Below are positions 24,916 to 33,836 of a stretch of DNA of 64,000 nucleotides, in pieces (positions within the stretch are counted from its first letter, which is position 1; every line of letters begins with the position of its first letter). A program made the position numbers and the translations under genes. The stretch is from Arthrobacter_E sp044748305. GTDB taxonomy: Bacteria > Actinomycetota > Actinomycetes > Actinomycetales > Micrococcaceae. The notes beneath the pieces were generated by a model. It saw only the letters and a list, made by a program, of their open reading frames with translations, was not told the origin of the DNA and did no database searches. The stretch covers positions 434,001 through 498,000 of the forward strand of contig NZ_JBIVFT010000001.1 in the NCBI RefSeq assembly GCF_044748305.1. The letters are read 5' to 3'.

Positions 24916-26040
24916 ATGCGAGTTCTAGCAGCCATGAGCGGCGGAGTGGATTCCGCCGTCGCCGCCGCCCGTGCCGTCGAAGCCGGGCACGACGTCGTCG
25001 GCGTCCACCTCGCACTGTCCCGCATGCCTGGCACCCTGCGCACCGGCAGCCGTGGCTGTTGCACCATCGAAGATTCGCGGGATGCCTACCGGGCCTGCGA
25101 TGTGCTCGGGATCCCGTTCTACGTCTGGGACTTCTCAGAGCGTTTCCAGGAAGACGTGGTCCAGGACTTCATCGACGAATACGCCGCAGGACGGACCCCG
25201 AATCCTTGTATGCGCTGCAACGAGAGGATCAAGTTCGCCGCGCTGCTCGAGAAGGCCGTGGCCCTCGGCTTCGATGCCGTCTGCACCGGGCACTACGCCA
25301 AGGTGATCACCGATGAGGACGGCAACCGGGAGTTGCACCGGGCCGCGGACTGGGCCAAGGACCAGTCGTACGTCCTGGGCGTCCTGACCCACGAACAGCT
25401 GCAGCATGCCATGTTCCCGCTGGCGGAGACGCCCTCCAAGGCTGAGGTCAGGGCGGAAGCGGAACGTCGCGGCCTGTCCGTGGCCAACAAGCCCGACAGC
25501 CACGACATCTGCTTCATCCCGGACGGCGACACTGCCGGCTGGCTTGCCGAGAAGATCGAGATGCAGCCCGGCGACATCGTGGACGAGACAGGCACCAAGG
25601 TCGGCGAGCATCCCGGGGCCAACGCGTTCACGGTCGGGCAGCGCCGGGGACTGAAGCTCGGCCGCCCGGCGTCGGATGGCAAGCCGCGGTTCGTCCTGGA
25701 GATCCGCCCGAAGGAGAACACCGTGGTGGTGGGTCCGCAGGCGCTGCTGGCCATCGATGAGATCCGCGGCATCCGCATCTCCTGGGCCGGCTTGCCCATC
25801 GGTGAAGCCGCCACGGGAGAGGAGTTCGCCTGCCACGCCCAGGTGCGGGCGCACGGTGAAACGGTCCCGGCACGGGGCCGCGTCGAGACGGTCGAGGGAA
25901 CGGCGCAGCTCGTGGTGCTCCTTGACGAGCCGATGCGAGGCGTCGCTCCCGGTCAGACCATCGTGTTGTACCAGGGCAGCCGGGTCCTCGGCCAGGCCAC
26001 GATCGACAAGGCCCGTTCGCTCCAGCGCGCCGAGTTCTGA
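24916..26040 (+). CDS. mnmA: tRNA-specific 2-thiouridylase MnmA
   Basis: A 374-residue enzyme that makes 2-thiouridine at wobble position 34 of Glu, Gln and Lys tRNAs. The PP-loop SGGVDS (residues 8-13) binds ATP. Cys101 in NPCMRCNERIKF and Cys199 in HDICFIPDGD align with the catalytic pair of E. coli MnmA. TGHYAKV and KDQSYVLGVL are further family marks. I chose ATG 24916 because the protein then opens MRVLAAMSGG as in homologues; the longer frame adds 12 residues. Sulfur most likely comes from the cysteine desulfurase at 22236-23459. It is followed 68 nt later by chorismate mutase. Confidence 0.96.
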   Translation: MRVLAAMSGGVDSAVAAARAVEAGHDVVGVHLALSRMPGTLRTGSRGCCTIEDSRDAYRACDVLGIPFYVWDFSERFQEDVVQDFIDEYAAGRTPNPCMRCNERIKFAALLEKAVALGFDAVCTGHYAKVITDEDGNRELHRAADWAKDQSYVLGVLTHEQLQHAMFPLAETPSKAEVRAEAERRGLSVANKPDSHDICFIPDGDTAGWLAEKIEMQPGDIVDETGTKVGEHPGANAFTVGQRRGLKLGRPASDGKPRFVLEIRPKENTVVVGPQALLAIDEIRGIRISWAGLPIGEAATGEEFACHAQVRAHGETVPARGRVETVEGTAQLVVLLDEPMRGVAPGQTIVLYQGSRVLGQATIDKARSLQRAEF

Positions 26041-26108
26041 CGGTCGCGCGCCGTTCCAGCCAGCGGACCGTCGCGGCTCTGGGCCTCCCCGCTCAGTAGA
26101 CTTGATCC

Positions 26109-26504
26109 ATGACCGACGAGCACCACGCCAGCCAGGCCTTCGACTATGACCCGACGGCAAGCTCCCTGTCAGGGGAGGTGGAGCAGGGCGTCATGGACGA
26201 GCTGCTCAGCATCCGTTCCAGCATCGACAACATCGACGCGACGCTGGTCTTCCTGCTTGCCGAGCGCTTCAAAGCCACTCAGCGGGTGGGCGTGCTGAAG
26301 GCCCGTCACAAGCTGCCCGCGGGGGACCCGGGCCGCGAAGCCGCACAGATCGCCAGGCTCCGGATCCTCGCCACGGAAGCGCATCTCGACCCGGCCTTCG
26401 CCGAGAAGTTCCTGAACTTCATCATCAGTGAGGTCATCCGGCACCACGAGGCGATCTCCGCCGATCACGAACGGCAGGCCGCCCGGCCCGACTCCTCCCG
26501 GTGA
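26109..26504 (+). CDS. Chorismate mutase, AroQ type
   Basis: A 131-residue all-helical protein converting chorismate to prephenate for phenylalanine and tyrosine synthesis. The AroQ pattern is readable: LLSIRSSIDNIDATLVFLLAER (about residues 32-53), the catalytic-region segment VGVLKARHKLPAGDPGRE (about 59-76), and the last helix EKFLNFIISEVIRHHEAI (about 99-116). The first 28 residues are extra. There is no signal peptide, so it is the cytosolic form. The stop overlaps the next start by 4 nt (GTGA). Confidence 0.9.
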   Translation: MTDEHHASQAFDYDPTASSLSGEVEQGVMDELLSIRSSIDNIDATLVFLLAERFKATQRVGVLKARHKLPAGDPGREAAQIARLRILATEAHLDPAFAEKFLNFIISEVIRHHEAISADHERQAARPDSSR

Positions 26505-27580
26505 GCGCCGAGATGCGCGGCCTTCCCGGTGGCCGGATCATGGCCTCGGCGCACGGCGCCTGGCCGGGCGTCGACCCGGTGGAGGCGACACTGGCCCTGC
26601 GTGGCGAACTCGGGGCCCCTCATGCGGCCCCGCTCGCAGAACTTCCCGGCCGCGGTGTGGGAGCCGACAGTGTGGGCCGGTCCGCCGCCTTGCTGGCCGG
26701 CCTCACGACGGATGTGCAACCGCATGGATGGCGGCTGAGCTGGCGCCCCGAGCAGGGTGACTTGAAGGATCACCGGCGGGCTCTCGCCGCACTGAGCACC
26801 GACCTTCAGGTTCTCGCCGACATCGCGGGGGAGGAGGACAGCGTGCCGGGCCCGGTGAAACTCCAGTTCCGCGGACCGGTCAGTCTTGCCGCGTCCTTGT
26901 ATCTGCACCATGGTGAACGTGCCGTCAGTGATCACGGTGCCCGCCGGGACATCGCCCAGGCTCTCGCGGAGGGCGTCGGGGACCACCTCGCGGCGGCTCG
27001 CCGGGCAGTCCCCGGTGCGCCCCTCGCCGTCGTCATCGAAGAGCCGCTGGTGACGGAGGCGCTCGCGGGGACCATCCCCACGGCTAGCGGTTACCGGACG
27101 CTGCGGTCGATCCCCGGCGAGGAGGTCACACAGAACTGGAGGCTCCTGACCGACTCGGTGAAGGCGGCGGGAGCCGAGGAGGTCGTCATCGCCGTCCCCG
27201 GAGTCGAGGCGCCCCTGGAACGGGTGTACGACGCCGGAGCGGACGGCATCTGCCTTCCCACAGGGCCGCTGACCACCCGGCAATGGGAACGGCTTGCCGG
27301 CCGCTTGGAGGCGGGGGCCACAGTGTGGGCGGAATGCATACCGCTGACCGTGACCGCCGGTCGGGAGGCCACCGCGACTGCTGGACTTGCCGAGGGACTG
27401 TTGCGCACCTGGCGCGACCTCGGTCTGCCGCTGTCTTCGCTGTCCCGCCTCCGTCTGCTCCCCGAAGCCCGTTTCGTCTCCGAGCGCGGCGAGAGAAGCC
27501 TCCGTCCGCAGGATTCCCTGAAGGTCCTGCGCCGCCTGGTCGCACTGGCGGACGAGCTCGAACAAGCTGCGGCGTCCTGA
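26501..27580 (+). CDS. MetE-like (cobalamin-independent methionine synthase fold) protein
   Basis: A 359-residue TIM-barrel-like protein similar to the actinobacterial methionine synthase, vitamin-B12-independent family (Rv3015c type), about half the length of MetE. VKLQFRGPVSLAASL (about residues 122-136) corresponds to the KxxxxGPxT region, and VVIEEPLVTEAL (about 186-197) to the DEP region. I do not find the HxC zinc-ligand motif of true MetE; the only cysteines are in DGICLP and AECIP. Methionine synthase activity is therefore doubtful. The GTG start overlaps the chorismate mutase stop, so the two are coupled. In mycobacteria the homologue precedes ligA; here mtrA follows instead. Confidence 0.75.
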   Translation: MSAEMRGLPGGRIMASAHGAWPGVDPVEATLALRGELGAPHAAPLAELPGRGVGADSVGRSAALLAGLTTDVQPHGWRLSWRPEQGDLKDHRRALAALSTDLQVLADIAGEEDSVPGPVKLQFRGPVSLAASLYLHHGERAVSDHGARRDIAQALAEGVGDHLAAARRAVPGAPLAVVIEEPLVTEALAGTIPTASGYRTLRSIPGEEVTQNWRLLTDSVKAAGAEEVVIAVPGVEAPLERVYDAGADGICLPTGPLTTRQWERLAGRLEAGATVWAECIPLTVTAGREATATAGLAEGLLRTWRDLGLPLSSLSRLRLLPEARFVSERGERSLRPQDSLKVLRRLVALADELEQAAAS

Positions 27581-27638
27581 GTGTTCAAGCGGCGCCCGCG
27601 CGTTGCGGATACGACAAAGAGCAGGCGCTTAAGCGAAG

Positions 27639-28322
27639 ATGGGAGCCATGAAGGGACGCATTCTGGTAGTTGACGACGACGAGGCACTGGCCGAGATGAT
27701 CGGCATCGTGCTGCGCAATGACGGCTTCGAGCCCAGTTTCTGTGCCGATGGTTCGCAGGCGCTGAACGCCTTCCGGAACACCAAGCCCGACCTCGTGCTG
27801 CTGGATGTGATGCTCCCTGGTTCCGACGGCATCGAGGTGTGCCGCGCGATCCGCGCCGAATCGGACGTCCCGATCGTCATGCTCACCGCTAAATCGGACA
27901 CCACGGACGTGGTCCGGGGCCTGGAGTCCGGAGCGGACGACTACGTGCCGAAGCCTTTCAAGCCCGCAGAACTCGTGGCCCGGGTCCGTGCCCGTCTGCG
28001 GCCCGGAGACCTGAAGGCGCCCGAGACCCTCCGGATCGGCGATGTGTCCATCGACGTCGCCGGACACACCGTGACCCGTGCCGGGGCGGCCATCTCACTG
28101 ACCCCACTGGAGTTCGATCTGCTGGTCGCTCTGGCCCGCAAGCCTTGGCAGGTGTTCACCCGGGAGGTCCTCCTGGAGCAGGTCTGGGGGTATCGCCATG
28201 CAGCGGACACCCGCCTGGTGAACGTCCACGTTCAGCGCCTGAGGTCCAAGATCGAAAAGGATCCGGAGTCTCCCGAGATCGTTCAGACGGTGCGCGGTGT
28301 CGGATACAAGGCCGGTTCCTGA
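27639..28322 (+). CDS. mtrA: OmpR/PhoB-family response regulator MtrA
   Basis: A 227-residue regulator of cell-envelope, division and replication-linked genes. The receiver domain (about residues 7-120) has the acidic pocket VDDDE, phospho-acceptor Asp56 (LVLLDVMLPG), Thr in MLTAKSDT and Lys in PKPFKP. The winged-helix domain (about 130-225) ends WGYRHAADTRLVNVHVQRLRSKIE-like. The receiver is very close to mycobacterial MtrA, whose MDTMRQRILVVDDD opening aligns with MGAMKGRILVVDDD and supports ATG 27639; ATG 27648 is possible. It overlaps mtrB by 26 nt. Confidence 0.96.
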   Translation: MGAMKGRILVVDDDEALAEMIGIVLRNDGFEPSFCADGSQALNAFRNTKPDLVLLDVMLPGSDGIEVCRAIRAESDVPIVMLTAKSDTTDVVRGLESGADDYVPKPFKPAELVARVRARLRPGDLKAPETLRIGDVSIDVAGHTVTRAGAAISLTPLEFDLLVALARKPWQVFTREVLLEQVWGYRHAADTRLVNVHVQRLRSKIEKDPESPEIVQTVRGVGYKAGS

Positions 28323-30174
28323 GTCGTCGGCACCCGGTGACGAGGTGAGTGACCCCGGAACCGGGGCCCATCCCGCAGGCCGGGGCCGGGTCCATGATGC
28401 CGCAGGCGTACTGAATCGCTACGGCGGCCGGGCCACACGGCTGAGCAGACTGTACGGGCTCCGTGCGCTCGCGTTGGTCCGTCGAGGAGGCCGCGCCGTC
28501 TGGCGAGCTCTCGGGTGGACCGGGCGGTCCCTCCTGAGGCGCTGGCGGCGCTCCTTGCAGTTCAGGACCGTGCTGGTGACCGTGCTGCTGGCATCGATCG
28601 CCCTTGTCGGGGTCGGCGCGTATCTGAGCAGCCAGATCGCCAACAACCTCTTCCAGGAGCGGCTCCGGCAGGCGGAGAACGACACACGCGAAAGCGTCAA
28701 GAACGTTCAGGACACTTTCGACGGCGCCCAGGTCACGGACCGCTCTTCAGTCCAGAAGCTCGTCGCGGACACTCTCAGCGCCCTCGAGAACAAGACCAAC
28801 GATCCTTCCCGCCGGTACGTCTTCCTTGCGGTGCCGAATCAGAACCAGCCCCGGGACCGCTGGGTGGATTCCCGTGCGTCCGCAGGGATCGGACTGACGA
28901 TCCTTCCGGACGACCTCCGCAAGTCCGTAGAGGAGGCCGGCCGCGAACAGTACTGGGCGTCGATCGCCTTGCCCAATGGCACCGGCACGGACCCCGCCAT
29001 CGCGATCGGCAACAAGGTCACCTTCAACGGCACCGTGTACGAGCTGTACCTGATCTACGACATCGCGTCTGCGGAAACGACCCTTCAGGACATCCAGAAC
29101 GTGCTCCTGATCGGGTCCTCGGTCCTGGTCGCCCTGATCGGCCTGGTCGCCTGGTACGTGACGAACACGGTGGTGCGGCCGGTCAGCCACGCCGCCATGG
29201 TGTCTGAGAACCTCGCGGCTGGACAGTTGCAGGAACGTATGAGAGTCAAAGGCGAGGACGAAGTGGCCCGGCTCGGGGCATCGTTCAACCACATGGCGGC
29301 CAGCCTGCAGGAGCAGATCACCCAGCTGAACGCCTTGTCGCAGATGCAGCAACGGTTCGTGTCGGATGTTTCGCACGAGTTGCGGACCCCACTGACCACG
29401 GTGCGCATGGCGGCCGATGTGTTGTTCGCGTCTCGTGACGACTTCGATCCGATCAACAAACGATCCGCGGAGCTTCTCCACACGCAGGTGGAACGGTTCC
29501 AGTCCCTTCTTGCGGATCTGCTGGAGATCTCACGCTACGACGCCGGAGCGGCGCAGCTCGACGCGGAGCCCGCCGATCTCGTCATGCTGATGAACAAGGT
29601 CATCGATGAATCGACGCCGGTGGCTGTCGAGTACGGATCGCCGGTGCGTCTCTACACCTCGGAGCCGGAGGTGGTGGTCGAGATGGACAGCAAGCGCATC
29701 GAGCGGATTCTGCGCAACCTCCTGTTGAACGCTTTGGAGCATGGCGAGGGCCGCCGGGTGGATGTCACGATCGCCACGAACCACGAGGCGGCGGCAGTCT
29801 CGGTCCGCGACTATGGGCTCGGTCTGGAGAGCTCAGAAGCGGCTCGCGTCTTCGACCGTTTCTGGCGCGCCGATCCGGCCCGGGCCCGTTCGACCGGCGG
29901 CAGCGGCCTGGGCCTGTCGATCGCCCTGGAAGACACCAAGCTGCACAACGGCTGGCTTGAGGCCCGCGGACGGAAAGGCGACGGCAGCACGTTCCGCCTG
30001 ACTCTTCCCCTGAAACGGGAGGGGGAGATCGTCGAGTCGCCGGTCTCCGTGGACCACTATCAGCCGTCGGGTACTCCGACCGCACTTCCCGTCCTGCCGC
30101 TGCCGCCTGTCGCTGGGCAAGCTGACGAAAACGACGCAGCGGTGCTGCCTCAGGAGAAGGGGGCTGGAGCGTGA
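28297..30174 (+). CDS. mtrB: Sensor histidine kinase MtrB
   Basis: A 625-residue membrane kinase partner of MtrA. It has a basic N-terminal region (to about residue 85), membrane helix 1 (about 90-112), an extracellular sensor domain (about 113-263), helix 2 (about 265-288), a HAMP linker (about 288-342) and HisKA with phospho-acceptor His360 (SDVSHELRTPLT). HATPase_c follows (about 460-580) with NLLLNALEHG (N box), DYGLGL and GGSGLGLSI (G boxes). The Pro-rich tail is not conserved. The GTG at 28297, inside the end of mtrA, is the longest start; an in-frame GTG near 28348 is an alternative. It overlaps lpqB by 4 nt. Confidence 0.95.
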   Translation: MSDTRPVPESSAPGDEVSDPGTGAHPAGRGRVHDAAGVLNRYGGRATRLSRLYGLRALALVRRGGRAVWRALGWTGRSLLRRWRRSLQFRTVLVTVLLASIALVGVGAYLSSQIANNLFQERLRQAENDTRESVKNVQDTFDGAQVTDRSSVQKLVADTLSALENKTNDPSRRYVFLAVPNQNQPRDRWVDSRASAGIGLTILPDDLRKSVEEAGREQYWASIALPNGTGTDPAIAIGNKVTFNGTVYELYLIYDIASAETTLQDIQNVLLIGSSVLVALIGLVAWYVTNTVVRPVSHAAMVSENLAAGQLQERMRVKGEDEVARLGASFNHMAASLQEQITQLNALSQMQQRFVSDVSHELRTPLTTVRMAADVLFASRDDFDPINKRSAELLHTQVERFQSLLADLLEISRYDAGAAQLDAEPADLVMLMNKVIDESTPVAVEYGSPVRLYTSEPEVVVEMDSKRIERILRNLLLNALEHGEGRRVDVTIATNHEAAAVSVRDYGLGLESSEAARVFDRFWRADPARARSTGGSGLGLSIALEDTKLHNGWLEARGRKGDGSTFRLTLPLKREGEIVESPVSVDHYQPSGTPTALPVLPLPPVAGQADENDAAVLPQEKGAGA

Positions 30175-31925
30175 GCATGAAGGTGGCCTCGGGGCTGAAC
30201 GGACGACGTCGGCCGGTGACCCCGTTGCGTGTGGCTCTGGCATGGGTGATCAGCCTCGCTGTCCTGCTCGGCACGGGTGCCTGTGCGTCCATTCCGCGTT
30301 CCGGAAGCGTTCACAAGAGTGAAGGCGACTCGACCTCTCAGCTGGGGAACCCGCCGGCGGTCTACTTCCCGCCCGGCCCCGGCAACGGCGCGTCCCCACA
30401 GACCATCATCGAGGACTTCTACAACGCTGGCAGCAGTTATGAGCGTGACTACGCTCTGGCCCGCCAGTTCCTGACCCAGGATGCCGCCGCCTCCTGGAAG
30501 CCCGATGACCAGGCGTTGGTGTACCGTTCCGCCAAGGTCGTGAAAGGCACCGGAGACTCCGGTTTCTTCTACGATCTGGATCTCGCCTACGCCATCGATG
30601 CGCAGGGCATCGTCACCGCGTATCCGGCCGGGACGGTCCGCAAGGTGCCGCTGAGCCTCACACAGGTCGATGGGCAGTGGCGGATACGCTCGCTCTCGGA
30701 CGGCACGGTGATTCCGGAGGAGATCTTCCACGGTCTGTATCAGCCCTACACCGTCTACTTCTACGACCCCAGCTACCAGTACGCGGTGCCGGACATCCGG
30801 TGGTTCATCAACAGACCCACCGTGACGAAGTCGATCGTCAGCGCTGTTCTGGCCGGGCCGGCACCTTATCTGAAGGGCGCCGTGGTCAGCGCTTTCCCGG
30901 CAGGGGCCCGGCTGGCCAAGGAATCCGTCCCGGTGGTGTCCGGAGCCGCCCAGGTGGACTTCACGGAAGACCTGCTCCAGAGTTCGGTGACGGACCGGCA
31001 CCGGATGCTCAACCAGCTGACGATCGCCCTGAGGGCCACCGGTTCCGTGGTGAACGTGCAGCTGCTGGCCGGATCCACGGTGGTGAACCTCGACGACTCG
31101 GATTCGGTGACGCCTCCCATGGTCAACCGTCCGGTGCCGAACTGGCAGGTCGCGCTGCTTCAGGGGCAGCTGAGCACTTTTGAGAACAACAAGGCTCAGA
31201 AGATCCCCGGCATCGACATCTCGGGTTTCGCGCCCCGTCATCCCGCGGCCGCCGAAGATCAGCATGCTTACGCGTTCGTGAACCAGCAGGCGAGCGACAT
31301 GTTCCTCGTCAGGCCGGGTCAGCCCAATCGTGACATCCTGAGCGGTGCGAATCTGGTCCGGCCGAGTTTCGACCCGCAAGGCTGGGTGTGGGGCGGCGGA
31401 AGCGCGGCGAAGGGACCGCAGCTCACTGCGGTGGACACCAAGAGCGGGGTGGACCCGAAGAACCCGCCGTCGATCACCTTCGGGCCTGATTGGCTGCAGG
31501 GCTACACCCTCAAAGATGCTCAGCTTTCCCGGGACGGAACCCGTGTCCTGATCCTCGCTGAAAAGGGCAAGAGCACCTCGGTGTACGTCGCGGGCGTCGT
31601 CCGCGGAGCGGACGGAGCGCCCCGCGCCCTGACCGAGCCGCTGAAACTGCCGGACACCAGGAACGTGAATCAAGGTGCCTGGGTCAGTGACACGATCGTC
31701 GTGGTGGCGAACACGTCCGGGACGGGGGCGGAGGCACCCGTGCGGCTCAGTCTCAAGTCCTTCCAGCCGGTCGTCATGCCTGATGTGGTGGGGCTGCAGG
31801 GCATCAGCGCGGGCAACGGGGTGTCGGACATCTATGTTCAGACCGGTGCCGGGGTCTCGCAGCAGATCGGTAACACCTGGGTGCAACAGGGAGCAGGGGT
31901 CAAGGACCCCAAATTCGCCGGTTAG
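30171..31925 (+). CDS. lpqB: Lipoprotein LpqB, MtrB partner
   Basis: A 584-residue lipoprotein. The signal peptide ends in a lipobox with lipidated Cys38 (LLGTGAC). A GerMN-like domain covers about residues 180-310, and the C-terminal half is the LpqB beta-propeller domain. In mycobacteria LpqB binds the extracellular domain of MtrB and modulates MtrA signalling, and the mtrA-mtrB-lpqB order is a hallmark of actinobacteria. The GTG start overlaps the mtrB stop by 4 nt; an ATG two codons later (30177) may also be used. The lipoprotein sits on the outer face of the membrane. Confidence 0.95.
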   Translation: MSMKVASGLNGRRRPVTPLRVALAWVISLAVLLGTGACASIPRSGSVHKSEGDSTSQLGNPPAVYFPPGPGNGASPQTIIEDFYNAGSSYERDYALARQFLTQDAAASWKPDDQALVYRSAKVVKGTGDSGFFYDLDLAYAIDAQGIVTAYPAGTVRKVPLSLTQVDGQWRIRSLSDGTVIPEEIFHGLYQPYTVYFYDPSYQYAVPDIRWFINRPTVTKSIVSAVLAGPAPYLKGAVVSAFPAGARLAKESVPVVSGAAQVDFTEDLLQSSVTDRHRMLNQLTIALRATGSVVNVQLLAGSTVVNLDDSDSVTPPMVNRPVPNWQVALLQGQLSTFENNKAQKIPGIDISGFAPRHPAAAEDQHAYAFVNQQASDMFLVRPGQPNRDILSGANLVRPSFDPQGWVWGGGSAAKGPQLTAVDTKSGVDPKNPPSITFGPDWLQGYTLKDAQLSRDGTRVLILAEKGKSTSVYVAGVVRGADGAPRALTEPLKLPDTRNVNQGAWVSDTIVVVANTSGTGAEAPVRLSLKSFQPVVMPDVVGLQGISAGNGVSDIYVQTGAGVSQQIGNTWVQQGAGVKDPKFAG

Positions 31926-32035
31926 CGATCGGCCGTCACGGGTCTCCGGCCCCTGTGGACGGCGACCCGGTGAAGCTGTCCACATTCTCGGGGATCCTAT
32001 GAGCGGACCGTCCGTGAGACGCACACGATGGGACC

Positions 32036-32983
32036 ATGGAAGACGGGCCGCAGGAATGTCCGCCGGGCACTGGTCATCGGCAGAGCGGAGCTGTTCAGCG
32101 CCCTCCCACGGGCCGGCACGCTCGGCCTGAACGCGGGTTCCGGCGGGTCGTCACGGAGACCCTCAGCGGCTTGCAGTCCCTGGCTTCGTTGATCACGAGC
32201 GCGCAGTGCCTGGTCTGTGGCCTGACGGACGTGATCCTGTGCGATGAGTGCCGCTCGGCTCTGCGGTCCGAAGGGGCGGAACCTTTTCGTGTGGAACAGC
32301 GGGCTCCGGCACTGGCCGGGCTCACGGACTTCCCAGTGTTCGCCGGTGCCGACTACGCACAGGCGACGGCGCTGGCGATGCTGGCGCACAAGCGGCAGGG
32401 CAATCCGCGGTTGGCGCGTGAACTCGCGGCCGTGCTGAACCGTGTCCTCTGGTCGGCAGCCGCTTTTCAGGCCGTCGAGGGCAGGTTCCCGGAGCCCGTC
32501 CTGCTGATTCCTGTTCCAGGGACGGGAGCCTCCTTCCGGCGAAGGGGCTTCGATCCCCTCGGGTTGCTGCTGGGCTGCTCCCGTCGAACGGGTCTGCCGC
32601 CGGGGTTCACGGTGTCGACGCTGCTGGCCGTCAGATCGGGCCCGGAACGTCTCCTGGAAATGGCTTTCTCCTTGCTCACCGGCGCTCCCGTGCCACGATG
32701 GTCAGGCTTCGGCAGCGGACAGAAAGGGCTCGGGGCTGCTGCCCGGCGACGGCGGTTGCACGGCAGCATGCGGCTGGCCCTGGTTCCACGGGGGATGGGC
32801 GCGGGGAAGACGCTGGCAGGAATGGTCTGTCTGCTGGTCGACGATGTCCTGACGACGGGAGCGACGCTGGCCGAGGCCGCCCGCGTCCTGTCAGGGGAGG
32901 GAGCCCTGGTCAGAGGGGCGGTCGTGGTGGCCGCCACCAGATCCCCTGGGACTTCTCAGGAAAAATACATGAACAAGGGGTGA
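32036..32983 (+). CDS. ComF-family phosphoribosyltransferase-like protein
   Basis: A 315-residue protein with an N-terminal zinc ribbon (Cys58, Cys61, Cys69, Cys72: CLVCG and CDEC) and a C-terminal type I phosphoribosyltransferase domain. Its PRPP-binding loop is LLVDDVLTTGATLAEA (about residues 261-276), and IPVPGTGASFRRRGFDPL (about 160-177) is the ComF RRGFN-like element. ComF takes part in DNA uptake in competent species and its role elsewhere is unclear. The ATG start gives about 50 residues before the zinc ribbon, longer than usual. I see no good internal start, so the true N-terminus is uncertain. It sits between lpqB and hpf, as in mycobacteria. Confidence 0.85.
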   Translation: MEDGPQECPPGTGHRQSGAVQRPPTGRHARPERGFRRVVTETLSGLQSLASLITSAQCLVCGLTDVILCDECRSALRSEGAEPFRVEQRAPALAGLTDFPVFAGADYAQATALAMLAHKRQGNPRLARELAAVLNRVLWSAAAFQAVEGRFPEPVLLIPVPGTGASFRRRGFDPLGLLLGCSRRTGLPPGFTVSTLLAVRSGPERLLEMAFSLLTGAPVPRWSGFGSGQKGLGAAARRRRLHGSMRLALVPRGMGAGKTLAGMVCLLVDDVLTTGATLAEAARVLSGEGALVRGAVVVAATRSPGTSQEKYMNKG

Positions 32984-32984
32984 A

Positions 32985-33038
32985 TTAGTGGCCGCGATCC
33001 ACTAACGTCGGGAGTGGGTACCAAGCCAAGAAGGTACC
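32985..33038 (+). promoter_or_regulatory. Two inverted repeats in the hpf upstream region
   Basis: TTAGTGG-N7-CCACTAA (32985-32991 with 32999-33005) and GGTACC-N10-GGTACC (33017-33022 with 33033-33038, each half also self-palindromic). They begin 2 nt after the comF-like stop and lie 94-147 nt before the hpf ATG, where the stress-responsive hpf promoter is expected. Confidence 0.45.
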
Positions 33039-33131
33039 TGTCGATAGCGGCTCGGAAAGGGGCTCGACTGTCAAACAGACCGGCCCCATGAAGCGTCGTC
33101 GTCGTGCCACCGAAACACTGTGGAGGACACC

Positions 33132-33812
33132 ATGGAGTTCATGATCAGCGGCCGCAACGTGACAGTATCGGACCGTTTCCGCGAGTACGCCACCGAGAAG
33201 CTCTCCAAATTGGAGGCTCTGGGGGACAAGGTTCAGAGGATCGACACCAAGGTCTCCAAGAAGGCGCATTCCCGCGCAGCGGACAATGAGCTCAGCGTCG
33301 AAGTCACCGTCCAGGGGCGCGGTCCGGTCATCCGGGCGGAAGCCGTCTCCGGTGACAAGTTCGCAGCATTCGATCTCGCTTACGCCAAGCTGGCGGAGCG
33401 CCTGCGCAGAGCCAAGGACAAGCGCAAGGTGCACCACGGGCGGCACACCCCGCAAGCGGTCTACGAGGCCACGGCCGGGCTCGATCAGCCCGGTTCCAGC
33501 CCGGCGGACGCCTCCTCGTCCTACGACATCGCCAACGACATCCCCGCCGGCGATTCCCCTGTCCTGATCCGCCGGAAGGTCTTCCCGGCGACCCGCATGT
33601 CGGTCGACGAAGCGGTCGACAACATGGAACTGGTGGGGCACGCCTTCTATCTCTTCGTGGATCAGGAGACCGAACGCCACTCCGTGGTGTACCGTCGCAC
33701 CGGATGGACCTACGGGGTCATCACCCTGGACCCTGAATGCGTGGACGGCCAGGGCGAGGAACGGATCCACGCTTATCGTTCGGATGATGAGGACGCCGTC
33801 GTCGTGGCCTGA
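33132..33812 (+). CDS. hpf: Ribosome hibernation promoting factor, long form
   Basis: A 226-residue HPF that dimerises 70S ribosomes into inactive 100S particles in stationary phase. The N-terminal S30AE domain (about residues 1-100) starts MEFMISGRNVTVSDRFREYA. A variable linker follows (about 110-150), and the C-terminal dimerisation domain (about 165-226) contains VDEAVDNMELVGHAFYLF. ATG 33132 is preferred over the GTG at 33120 because GGAGG sits 5 nt before it. It is placed just upstream of the YcaQ-like gene and secA, the usual actinobacterial order with comF before it. Confidence 0.95.
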   Translation: MEFMISGRNVTVSDRFREYATEKLSKLEALGDKVQRIDTKVSKKAHSRAADNELSVEVTVQGRGPVIRAEAVSGDKFAAFDLAYAKLAERLRRAKDKRKVHHGRHTPQAVYEATAGLDQPGSSPADASSSYDIANDIPAGDSPVLIRRKVFPATRMSVDEAVDNMELVGHAFYLFVDQETERHSVVYRRTGWTYGVITLDPECVDGQGEERIHAYRSDDEDAVVVA

Positions 33813-33836
33813 GCCTCATCTCAGACAAGGAGAGTC

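Noticed and set aside
28297..28322. The 26-nt mtrA/mtrB overlap as a frameshift or fusion signal
   Set aside because: Both proteins are complete; overlapping starts are common for this gene pair, and the exact mtrB start is simply uncertain.
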